A stretch of 64,000 bases of DNA from Macrotrachela quadricornifera. Its lineage: Eukaryota > Rotifera > Eurotatoria > Philodinida > Philodinidae. The position numbers and the translations under genes are program-made. A model generated the notes under the pieces. It did not search any database and was not told the origin of the DNA. It saw nothing but the letters and a program-made list of their open reading frames with translations. Where the stretch lies: positions 152,665-216,664 of the forward strand of contig JAJEKB010021113.1 of assembly GCA_022393335.1 (NCBI GenBank). Direction: 5' to 3'. This document shows positions 11,689-23,849 of the stretch, piece after piece (position 1 is the first letter of the stretch; every line of letters starts with the position of its first letter).

Positions 11689-12051
11689 TATACTTCTTTT
11701 TTTATCTCGAATTCAAAAAAGATTACAAAACACCAAAGAGTAAAAGAAGATAACCAATTTCCATTGTTCTCGAGTTAAAGAAAAATTTATATTAACATAT
11801 TTAGTTTTAGTCTTTTCTCTACTTCTTTTTGCTAAACTTTTGATATTGTTTATAGCTAAAGCTTTCACCTCTAAATTTTTACTAAAGCTTATTATTTCTC
11901 TGACTTTTCAATAATTTCGAGTTGGCTAGAATTTCAATATAGAAATTCAATCAATTTAAATAGTTAATCGTACGACAAGTAATTGATTCATTTAAAATAA
12001 ACCAGATAAAAATGTACTTTAATGTATGCACCATTTACCTATGAAATAATA

Positions 12052-13009
12052 TTAATTATTTATATAATTAGGAAATCGTATTATAAAATTTGCTTAATTA
12101 TATAAAAAAATAAAGAGAAATCTAATTTTACTAATATGAAATGTATTTTACTTACCACAAACATTCGAAACAGAGAATAATCTTGTGAAAAAAATGTTTT
12201 CTTGTTTCGACAATTCTTTTGAACAACCGATAGTTTTAGGTGATTTTTTTCTCAGTTGTTTAATCAAATGTTGAAATAATTTCGGATCATAATCAAGAAA
12301 AACATTACTTTTGTTATCAAATTTTGTAATGTTCAATGATTTAACAATGTTACCCAAGGTAGAATTAGATATTTGATCAAATGTTTTACGTTGATTTGTA
12401 ATAATTTGACCACCAACATTAAAAGTAATAATGTTATTTTCTAGTAATGAAAATTGATTAAGATTCAATTTTTTAAGCATTTTTTTGAATGGTTCAATAA
12501 GTGAAGGTTGTGAAGGAGGATGAAATTTAATTATATTATTTTTATCTAATATTTGTAATTGGTCAAGTAAATGACGAAAAAGAATTGGATTAAAATCTAA
12601 AAAAAAATTTCCTTTTTTATCCATGGGTAATCTTTGTTCCCAATCACCATTAAACATCATTGAAAGAATTGATTTTGGAGAACGAGTAAGTGTTTCACGA
12701 GTTGTCATCATTATTTCACCACCAACATTAAGTTGAATAACATCTGTATTTTTAATACATTCTTCCAAATCACCTTGACTTAAAAGTCGATCTTCATCGC
12801 ATTTCACACGACGTTGTGGTTTTACAACTTCAGTAGGATTTTCTTCGTATACTGTTTCACTTCTTTTCGATTGAATAGCGATTATGGAAATGTTGTTATA
12901 ATTTACCCATATTATAACAAACAATATCAACTAATTTATACAATCATATTTCAAATCTATATTCTTATCAAATGATTAAAATACTTACTATATGTGAAAG
13001 AAACGACAT
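12052..13009 (-). CDS. Tandem BTB/T1 (KCTD-like) domain protein
   Basis: Three exons: 13009-12989, 12930-12156 and 12092-12052. The summed length is 837 bp (278 aa), in frame; the last exon is the least certain. Two potassium-channel-tetramerisation-type BTB domains occur in tandem: the first begins VIQLNVGGEIMMTTRETL and ends FLDFNPILFRHLLDQL, the second begins IITFNVGGQIITNQRKTF and ends FLDYDPKLFQHLIKQL. NVGG, the FLD-F/Y-P element and the hydrophobic helix are all conserved in both. The second copy lacks the usual S-x-L-x-x-M-F segment. KCTD proteins oligomerise through this domain and many are cullin-3 adaptors. Oddly, exon 1 plus the start of exon 2 give a hydrophobic N-terminus (MSFLSHILILFVIIWVNY), which would be a signal peptide or membrane anchor, unusual for this cytosolic family. 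Confidence 0.75.
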
Positions 13010-16000
13010 ATTTATGTTTTTTTGAGAAAGACAATATGCTATATTTCCTTTTCTTAGTATTTATAGAAGAAAAGAAATGTGTTATTTCTTTTCTATCTTA
13101 TGCGAAACTGTTACTGATGTCATGAATTATTCTTAAATATGATGACAAGGAAGTAAGCAAAACATCGTCGATAGAGAAAACACAAGAAAAAGAATCTTTA
13201 TCATTTTATCCGAAATAATATCCTTGCTATCACAGCAAAATGTATTATCGTCTCAGAAATATTTTATTTGCGCCCATTTTGTCTTTTATGCATATAATGT
13301 TTCCAAACCAGATAATACCAATGCACAGAAATATTCATTATAAAAAAATATTATAGTTATTTCTATAACAAGTAGCACTCATTCAATGGATTCTCTGACC
13401 CTTTTCTGGAAGAAATTTAGTATAATTATCATAGAAATTAATTTCGATTTCGATTATATTATATCTCACAGTCTTCTTGATCGCATGAAAGCTAGGAAAC
13501 TAACATCCATTCTTTAGTGATGATCGTTTTATAGGAATATTCCTATCTGTGATTCATATATAAATAATAATCGTCATTTTAACTCATTTCTTCATGGAAT
13601 AAACCTTATTTATTGTATTCACGTTAATCTTTTGAGATCCAGTAAGATATATATATTTCTCACCCCAAGAATTTTCACATCTTCCGAGTTTTGAAAATCT
13701 TGGAGATGTTTTCAATAAATATTGAAAACTGGTGAACATCCGTACAAAACTACTTTGGCGATAGAGTATATGGAAAACACTAAAAAACACACCGCGCCGT
13801 GTTTTTTCAGCCTCCCAAAGAAGTCAATTTTCGTCAGGAATTTTGAAACTAAGATAGATGCGTAGGAAGATAACGCGTCCTTGAATCTTTCAGATATAGT
13901 ATGATTTTTTATTCAAAACTTTATTTTTGGCTAAAAATTTTGATAATTTGTGTAATTGACTGCTTGAAAAACATGCTTGTTTTCTAAAAAACAAAAAATC
14001 TTTTCCGTGTTTTCTTGGTTTATGATCTTTTGATCTTGTGACCAAGATCTCTCTGTTCAAGCTCATTCAGTATATTTAGTTGTTTTTTTGTTGAAAAGAG
14101 CATATCAAGATGTAGAGAACTACAGTTTCTTTTTTAAATTAAGCCTTATTTTTATTTTTCTCGTAGAGAGGAGTCTAGCAGAAATAAATTGTTTGCTTGC
14201 TTGTATGTCTGCAGAGGGTCGAAAGAACATAAAGGTTGACCGAAGGGTGGTCGAGGAACTCGAATCTGAAGTCAGTTTTTTTTAATTTTTTTATGAATCA
14301 ATTTTTCAAAGAAATGACAAATTTTTAACAAAGAATATTAATTTTTATGAAGTTTGGTCAAGAGCAATTGAGGTCGAGGAACTTGAATCTGACTTCGGTT
14401 TTTTTCAATTTTATAAATGAATAGCTTGACGATAGTTTAGAGACACGATTTCTACGAGATAGAGCTGAGCGAGTCTTTAGACGAGCATTACTTGTGTATA
14501 TAAATATTTATGTAATTAGACATTCATTGTTGACATGGTTTTTGAGTCGTGAAACTTATGATTCATTTTCTCCATTAAAACAGTGAGAATCCGAAAAAAA
14601 GATTTTTTGTGATGCCTCACATCTCGATGTGCTCTTTCTAACAAAATGAAAAACAAAAGCTATGACGCGAGCTTGAACCGAAAAATATTGAACACAAAGT
14701 GGCTATTTTTTATCCCTGTTTGGCAAATATCTTGCTCAATTGCCATAGTATAGAGCTGAAAATTGTATCCTAGACTCTCCACTACAGAGCTCCAATGTAT
14801 CCCGAAAATTTCAGCAAATTCTGCTCAGTAGAAAAAATTCGGGCCTCAAAGGGTTAAATGAGATGCATTCATTAACTTCAAAGCTGAACTAATATCGATC
14901 GATATAGTGACGTTAAATATACAAACGATCAGTCGTAAGTGGCTGATCGGATGGAGGCTGACGAACGACTACACGTTAACTTTAAAGCTTTAGCATAAGT
15001 ACAATAAGTGAGAGTTGAGGCACTTTGAGAAAATGGCGAATGATTTGATTCATGAGGTGAAATGATTCTTTATTAGACATTTAACGTAAAAAGGACCTAT
15101 TCATTAAAGGACTTTCGAATCCTAATATGGTGTTATTTGCTTGTTGTCATTCCAAATTCCTCTTCACTTAATTTCAAACATCACGTGTTTTTTCTTATAT
15201 CAGGAGATCACCACGAACAAATGCTACCGGAAATTCCAATGAAAACTGAGGTGAGATGTTTTATTCCTGTTTTCTTGACTGAGAGAAGGAGTCATATGAA
15301 AAACATAGCTCTGTATGTGTGCTTGCTCAGGGTATAAGATCAGGCTAAAGTAACTCAGCTGAAATCAATGGGAACGTTACGTTTTGTCTCAGTTTTTCGT
15401 TATGAACTCCGAATGAACTATAGTCCAAGCGATTCATGGCAGTACTCTACCAATGTACCATAAAAGTCAAAAAATGTTATCTATGATGAGAAAATCGTCG
15501 ATGCTTGATATTTTTCACATTTAAGATTGATACTTTTGGTTTTAGAAATTATAAAATGTTGGAGATTCCTTCGCACTAAGCTGGTTATATCGTCACATTT
15601 GTGGACTAATTATCTATTAATGATTCCTGAAGTAGATAGAATGGATTCAGTCGAGTGTTAAGCGAGTCACCTTTGACGAGCGTTAGTTGTTTTCAAAAAA
15701 GACTGAGAAAAAACGATTTTTTAAAAATTTTGATCAAAGATTGTCTAGATCAAGAAATCGATCGATAGCATTAGTTTTTGTAAAAATTTGAAAGGAGTTT
15801 TTGATTACAGAACGTTTTTTTCTAAGAAAATAACAATTTGTTTCCCGAATTGAAGCAGAGATCATATAGCATAAAATAAGTTTGTAGTTTTACAGGTATG
15901 TTTGTGTACTTATCCCAATCAGAAAATAGTGTCGTCTAGATGAATATTTAAAACTTGTGATGTTCTATAAGAAAACTCTAGGAAGGGTTATCGAAGGTAT

Positions 16001-18409
16001 AAAATTCGAATCTCGAGTCAAATTTGAGGTTAATAATAAGTAAATAAAACAATTAATAGTCCGTTTTGTTATTTATCTTGAAAATTTTGATTCAAGATAA
16101 CCGACGATCGATAAATCAAGGCTGAATGGGTTTTACCAAATGATTAATAATCAATAACATGAACTGTTTCCAGTAAAAAGTCACCAAAGATAATTTGCTA
16201 CGGAGAACTCAAGTCTGATGTTAGTTTTTCAATATTTTTAGTTATTAATTAATGATAAATGAATAAATCATAGTTTTTGATAATACTTGACTGACCGTTG
16301 TCAAGTACAGAAAATTCAGATTCGCAGCGAATAAAAGGTGTTTTAATCTATTTCTTAGCTTTTTTAATGAACTCCTTGTTAGTTTAAGTCTGAATTTAGA
16401 ATAATCGAGGGTCCTGTATCTATGTTCGACATTGATTCTAATAAAAATATTTTTCTTTGTACATTACTATATGTCAGAGTTTTGAGTAAGATTTATACAG
16501 AAGTATATAAAGATACGGAGCGGCTGCTTGATGTCCTGTTGTTGAGTCTTCATAGACATCAGCCTTAGAATAACATTCATATATGCAAAGATTTTTTCTA
16601 GATCACAATGTAATGTACTCTATTGGTAGCAATTTTTGAATTGTTCTCGTTTCTGAGTTCCTTAATGAGTGTATTAACAAATGTCCAATAACTTTTTAAG
16701 AGGAATTCAAACGAGATGCATCTCTTCGGTTGAAACCTAAACTAATACTAAAGGATGTAGCGGTGTTAAATATGGAAACGACTAGATGTTGACTTAGAAC
16801 GTTAATTCAAAGCATAGTTTTAAAATAAGTTTCAAGTAATTTAAGTGAATTTTCCAAAGAGCCTAATTAATCTTGTTTGATAACGAATCCAGCAAAATAC
16901 CATTTTGTAAAAACAAAAACGAAATTGAAACCTAATGAAAACTACCCAACGTTATCTGAGTGTTGGAAATTTTCGATTGTTTCTCGATATGTTATGAATA
17001 AGCTGCTTTTGTGCGCATGAGAAACCTAATGTGATAGAAGACAGACAGAAAAATAAACCTTACATGGAAATGGCTAGTCGCGAGTGATCGACCGGAAGGA
17101 GACCGACGAATGACTAGTCGTTGATTTAAAAAGTTTATCATAAGTGCATTAAGTGAAATTTGAGGTGCCTTAATACATTCTCAAATAACTCGATTCTTGA
17201 GGAAAAATAATTCTTTATTAGATATCTTCCGTAACAGAGCATATCCAGTAAAGGAATTTTGAATACTAACATAGTATTATTTGCTTATTGTAGCGTAAGC
17301 AGAAATAGATATGTAGTCATGTCGTCTTAAAACTTTAAGAGGCTATCCGAAATTTTCTAGTTTGAAAACAGATATTCTCTTCATGATATTGTGGTTTGGA
17401 GTGATCGTCACCTGGTCATGCTATTGAACTTGATGAACAAACTGAAACATCTGTACCGTATCTAATTCCGTTTTCTTAAAGAACCAGTCGTCTAGCGATA
17501 AATATTGCGCTTAAAAAGACATGAATGTTTGTCTCTCAATTTTGTTCAAACAAAGTCGGAGTTCAGGATTAGGAAATATGGCGTCCTAAACTACTGAATA
17601 TGATCAGATATCTGTATTAGACTTGATCAAATTCAATCGAAGATGAAGAACTCGAACTTGAGGTTTGCTCCTCATTTACATATGAATCTATATAGGAATA
17701 TTTCTATAAAACGAGCATCGCTAGAGTGGGTGTTTTGTTTCGTAGCTTTTATGGAATCAAGGGAATTGAAATATAAGATAATCCAAATGAAAATTATTTT
17801 GAACGATAATCACACTAAATTTTCTTTCAGAAGAGGGTCGGCGAATCCGTAGGATGAGCGCTACTTGTTTTTTATTCTATTCTATTCTATTATTTATTTA
17901 GTTTTTCGACGTTTCAAACATTTTAATGTTCATTTTCGAGACCGCAATCATGTGCTGTAGATGTATCACGAACACATACATAACCTTTTATATATTAACT
18001 GACAACTAACGCTCTCTATTCATATTCTATCTTTATTAATGACATTTGGATTTTAGTTTTTCACTGTCTATAAAGCCATTCATTCGATTCTTCTCTTAAT
18101 AAATTTGTAATAGGTTTAAACCAAAAAAAAATGTGTGAGTTACATGGTCGTATAGTTGCCGGAGAAAAATGAAAAATCAGCATACAAGCAATTCAATACT
18201 TTGTATGAAATATAAAAAGAACGCAATATATAATTGCTTCTATAAGGCCTTCAAATTTCACTGTTTGTCTTACATATTTGCATTTCTGCACATGGAGAAA
18301 AAATTGCACCACCAAAATAAATTTTATAACACAGCGTATATAAACGACCTTTTAAAAAGAAATCGACTATTTTAGATAGCACACACACAATTTGAAGAAA
18401 GCAGCATCA
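13010..18409. repeat. Intergenic stretch filled with unclassified dispersed repeats
   Basis: No intact gene. From about 14150 to 17870 several diverged copies of one repeat family recur. One motif, CTCGTAGAGAGGAGTCT followed by AAATTGTTTGCTTGCTTG, is at 14160-14205. The motif GTCGAGGAACTCGAATCTGA is near 14250, with partial copies near 14370 and 16200. Element ends with GACGAGCATTACTTGT recur at 14482, 15675 and 17842. A second set, around TAAGTGCA/TACAATAAGTGA and ATTCTTTATTAGA, gives related blocks at about 14870-15140, 16700-16860 and 17070-17300. Inverted copies of the first set occur at 32.3-33.1 kb. No reverse transcriptase or transposase is visible. Confidence 0.6.
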
Positions 18410-21400
18410 ATGTCGAACAAAATGATTTTATCATTTCATACACTACCGGTCGAGTTGGTTTATAGAATTTTCGACCATCTCGATCAACCAACAGTTCTAC
18501 TGTCGTGTCGTAATGTTTGCACAAGACTGAATGTCATAACAGACACATATCACCGATACCTGGTAATAGTTATTTTTATGAAAAAATCATATTTTTATCA
18601 TCTTTTAAATAACATTATGTTTTTTTCCTCAATGCATTATTTTCCCATAATAAACTCTGAAGGATATATACAAGTATTATGGGAAATTTCGTGAGCTTAC
18701 AAAACTTTACGATATCTTAGGAAATACAAAACAGAACCAAGACATTTCTTGAAAGTATTAAAGTTACTCTTTTTTAATGGTGAAAAAAGCGAAAATATGA
18801 TGTATGAAATGATTTATAATAATTTGAGTGCGTTCTTTTTTATTGACACTAGTTTGTAGAAATGACTCATCATACTATTCATCTTCTACTACGGAAGCAA
18901 CTATTATAATCTGAAGTAACAATTGAAGATTATAAAATTAGGCAGTTTTAAAGTTCGCAACAGACTACAGATTTCTTTCCCAGTCTTTTTGCTTGACTAT
19001 GATAATTCAACTTGGTTTGATATATATTCAAAATAATTTTTTTTCTTAAGAACTTTTACTGTAAAATAGAACTAAAACATCTCTATGACAATATAATATA
19101 TAATGATGAATATGATGACTTTGATTACTTCCAATAACAATAGAACAAAAATCAGATTGAAGTGAAAGAGGTTACTAAATTAAACATACAGTAAATTTTT
19201 TCGAATATTTCAATTAATGTTCATTATCATTCATTATTCAAAAAGTTAAGTAGTGTTAAATTATCTATCAATCAATTTTAAACGCTTGAATGGATTAGTA
19301 TTTGTAATCTAGAATGTTAATTATTACATGTTTCAGGTGACTGTCGAACTATAAAATACTGAGCGCCAGTGATCAGAATAATGAGGTTTAAAGATCGTTT
19401 ATTTTAGTATATTATGTAACTCATTACCTCAAAAAGCCTGAGTTCTAAACTCCTTTAACCATTCTCATGTACTAAGTCCATAAATCCTCAGAAAAGATGA
19501 AATGAGAAACTTGCGAACCACGCGATCTAGCTCATCGAAGTTTCTTAATAATCACGCCTAATTCATGAGAAAATCTTCTTTTGCTTGTAGTATTGTGGCA
19601 AGTTACTTCCTAAGAAAAAATATTCTATTATGTCTATACGTGGCTTCTGGAACTATCAACATCTAAACTTCTTTCCACATTCTCGTTCTCACAAAACTGA
19701 TTCAAAATATTTTCCAGTAAATACCACACTGTATATTGTCCAATTTCTATTATTTCTATGTAATTCATTCCAACAATAGTCTAGTTCAGATGCTTCAACT
19801 ATACTAATACCGATAGCCAAGTATGCTTCTGTGTTTTTATTCATAGGTTTCCTTTCTTAACACAACATTGACAAATATATCTTTACAATTTCTCTTTAAC
19901 TTTCTGGCAATTTCTATAAAACTTAAATCTTATTCATAAAATATTTTAATAATGTATACTTGAATGCTACTTTTCACAGGCATTCACCATATCGAACCTC
20001 TGGGACAGACAAATTGGTACACAAGAAGCACAACATTTAGCCGCTACTTTAAAACAAAACAACGTAATATGAACCGCATCAATATTCTTCTTATTCATCT
20101 TGCACACACTTTTTTACACAGACACTTACCACATTGAACCTCTCGTACAATAAAATTAATCCACAAGGAGCACAACATTTAGCTGCTGCTTTGGAACAAA
20201 ACAAAGTAATATACATTTCATCAATCTTCTACTTATTCATCTATCCATTCACTATTTTACACAGTCACTTACCACGTTGAACCTCTCGTACAATCAAATT
20301 GGTTCACAAGGAGCAAAGTATTTAGCCGCTGCTTTAGAAAAAAACAAAGTAATATGAATCAAATCGATCTTCTTATGATTTATCTATGCAGTCACTATTT
20401 TACACAGACACTCACCATACTGGATCTCAAATACAATGAAATCTGTATTGAAGGAGCAAAACACTTAGGCAATGCTTTAGAACAAAACAAAGTAATATGA
20501 ATTATATCAATTTTCTTCTTATTCGACTATGCACTCACTATTTTACATAGACACTTACCACATTGGACCTCCAGTACAATAAAATCGATAATAAAGGAGT
20601 ACAATATTTAAGCAGGGCTTTAGAACAAAACAAAGTAATATGAATCATATCAATATTCTTCTTATTCGCCTATGCATTCATTATTTTACACAGACACTCA
20701 CCACATTGAATCTCTGGGATAATGGAATCGGTAATCAAGGAGCACAACATTTAGCTAAGGCTTTAAAACAAAACACAGTAATATGAATCACATCAATATT
20801 CTTCTTGTTCGCCAATGCACTTACTATTTTATACAGGCACTCACCACATTATACCTTCCGTCCAATCAAATTGGTCCACAAGGAGCACAACATTTAGCTG
20901 CTGCTTTAGAACAAAACAAAGTAATACATATGAATCATATCAATCTCCTTCTTATTCGCCTATGCACTCATTATTTTACACAGACACTCACCACATTGAA
21001 CCTCTCGTACAATAAAATTGGGGATGAAGGAGCACAATATTTAGCCAAGGCTTTAGAACAAAACAAAGTAATATGAATTTCATCAATCTTCTACTTATTC
21101 ATCTATCCATTCACTATTTTACACAGACACTCACCACATTGAATCTCTCGTACAATCAAATTGGTCCACAAGGAGCACAGCATTTAGCCACTGCTCTCAA
21201 ACAAAACAAAGTAATATGAATCACATCAATCTTCTTATAATTCGTCTATGCACTCACTATTTTACACAGACACTCTTCACATTAAACCTCCAGTGCAATG
21301 AAATCCGTGATGAAGGAGCACAACATTTAGCCGCTGCTTTAGAACAAAACAAAGTAATATGAATCTCATCATTATTCTTCTTATTCACCTATGCACTCAC

Positions 21401-21517
21401 TATTTTGCACAGACAATCACTACATTGTTGCTCACGTGGTATCAAATCAATTCTAGTGCAGGAGATCATATCATAAAAATGCTCGAAAACAACGCGTCCT
21501 TGAAAAAACGAATATAA
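18410..21517 (+). CDS. F-box protein with RNI-like leucine-rich repeats
   Basis: Twelve exons predicted: 18410-18562, then ten LRR exons of exactly 84 bp starting at 19980, 20122, 20265, 20408, 20551, 20694, 20837, 20984, 21127 and 21270, then 21413-21517 ending in TAA. The sum is 1098 bp (365 aa) and every junction is phase 0. Exon 1 encodes an F-box (TLPVELVYRIFDHLD... SCRNVCTRLN). Each later exon encodes one 28-residue repeat of the ribonuclease-inhibitor/NLRC3 type (TLTTLNLSYNKIGDEGAQYL). F-box proteins link substrates to SCF ubiquitin ligases and the LRR part normally selects the substrate; this role is inferred. Introns between LRRs are 58-63 bp and are themselves homologous. The first intron is 1417 bp and may hide more sequence. 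The terminal exon carries a diverged LRR. ATG 18410 follows an in-frame TTG and is the first ATG. Confidence 0.85.
19980..21412 (+). repeat. Tandem exon+intron array, 143-bp period
   Basis: Ten copies of [84-bp LRR exon + about 59-bp intron] lie head to tail. Successive exon starts differ by 143 bp in eight of ten intervals; the exceptions are 142 for the first and 147 for the 20837-20984 interval, where a few extra bases (CATATG) follow the donor. Introns begin GTAATATGAAT and end TTTTACACAG almost invariantly, so the duplicated unit is genomic and not merely exonic. Confidence 0.9.
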
Positions 21518-23849
21518 TCGTTGACAAGGAATATGAAAATGCCAACAACGTATTTTTATAAGAGGATTACGTAGTCCTCTAGTTTTTATACATGAATAGT
21601 TTTTGATGAATCGAATTAATTTTTTTTGTGGGATTCGTTTAATAAATGTGATTGAGAAGGATGTTACGTTCTTTGAGATTAAGAGAAAGTTAATATTTTC
21701 TATCGCGAACGTTTCCTTTTAATTACCCTTGTTGCGCTTATAAGACCGAAAAGAATTTTATAAAAAGTCTTATCAGATTTAAGTAAATGTAAGGGATGTC
21801 CTGAATGGAATTTAATAAAAGCTTTTTTCTATATCTTTGATATTTCATTAGTTTTATATAAAATTCGTTTTTACATTATAGATGAATACACTGAGTTTTT
21901 ATTTATTCTAATGACCTTCGACAGTAATATGCAGAAGCATCATCTTGAATCAAAATATAAAAATTTTGCTTTTTTTCATATGTCCAGGAAAACGTTATGT
22001 ATTTTTTTCTTTAATTATTTCGACTATCTGTAGTGCTTTTCTTGAAAATTTGGTTTAAAGAAAAAGTTTAAAAATTTTTCAATATACACATTTTTCCAGA
22101 ACTCGATTTTTCAATGAATGGCATCTGAGAAAGAAAACAACTTTTTTGTATTTCGATGTAAGGAGATGATTTTGCACAAAAGTATCGAAGAAATACGAAA
22201 AAACTTTTGTTAAATGACTTTTCGGATATCCTGTAAACACTCTAGAAACGGTCTATATTTTATTAAAAAGCAGGTGTGGCAGAAAATATTATCTCTCAAA
22301 ATCGACGAAAGACTTAATTATGTGAAAAAACAATATTCGCTTACAGATGTTTGTATTGCACATCATTGACATTGTTTAATACGATGAAAATCGACATTTT
22401 CATTTTTTACAATGTTCTATAAACTGTGTGTTGCTTTTTTTAAAATCAAATGTCATCTTCATACATTCTTTATTGTTGATTTTTAGTTTGTTTATCAATG
22501 CTACATGAATTTTCAATAAAATAATAATGAAAATAAAATAACAAATATCTCAATCTAATTTAGAAAACTTCTTGGATAAGCAGAAGATACAGTTCATTAA
22601 TCTGCTGAGCAATCGCGTATTCTAACAAGCCAAAAGAAGACTAATAGATTCGACAGCATTGCAAAGTAAATCGTCTACTAACTTCATGCGAATATATACT
22701 CGTATCTCCATATTAAATTGTTTATCTTATACGCCATGACCAATGGCAAGTATAACGTATATATTTAAGCTTTTAGTTTGCCCTCATATTATTAGTGTCT
22801 TCGATTTTCTCTATCAAGATACATATTATAGTTGCATCTTTAAAGACAGTAGATACAATATATTCATAAGGTAAGATACAACATTATGTTTAATTTTCTG
22901 AATACATTTATTTTGGTTTGTCTTCTTTATTACATACTTTAGTAATTTTCAGTTTGATCGATATGGAGAATTTATTACAATAATTCTGTCAAAATTATTG
23001 GTTGAAGAAGAAATAAATTAAATAGTATTGTTTTATTTGGAAAATATTATTCTGTTATTAAAATCTATATTTATGCACTTTATTCAATTTATCAATAATG
23101 ATCCACAATGAAGGGTAACTACTTTTAGAACGGTTCCTATTTAGGCAGATTCATTTATGATTTATTGATCATGATTATTTCATCTTACTTTGATAGAACT
23201 TTTTAATAATAGCTACTATGATTGTTGTTCAAAAAACTTATGTTAAATTAATAACAATGTTAAAAATGATAGATCTATCAGAAGTTTGTCAACGGATAAG
23301 TGAAATGGCCAATAAAATTTATGTTCAAGTGCGTGTTCTTGATCACATGAAATTACTAGTCGACAATCTTGCTTTTCATCTTTCCAGATTCTTAATTTTT
23401 TTGGTTATTAGCCAAGAGTCTTACCTAAAAACCAAATCTTGACATTCTTGTGGTATTCTTCCGGGCAGAATCTTGCCTTTTGCAGTAAGAAATGCGCCGC
23501 CAGACAAGAATCTTGTGCTTTATTATCATCATTAATATATATCAACTATAATTATATTTCTTTGTTATTTTATTATAAAATCTTGCAAGAATTACAGATA
23601 TTTGAAAGAATAAGTACATTTATAGAAAATTAAGAAAACATTGCAATCATCAAAACGACCAATGAAAAAGTTATGTAGTTTTATGTGCTTTTAAAGAAAA
23701 GTTCTATTGAGAAAGTTTAAACAAGCCTTGAGAAAAAAACAAAAACAATTGTCTACTTAAAGTATCAACACACTTTATTTAGAGGGCGATGGTAACAGTC
23801 TAACCATTCATAAAGAAATGAACGACGAAGTATAGTTAAGCAATATATA
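21518..23849. other. Intergenic, no recognisable feature
   Basis: AT-rich sequence with no family-like frame. Open stretches at 23218-23633 have no recognisable motif and no splice-linked partner. I see nothing repeated within it. Confidence 0.45.
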
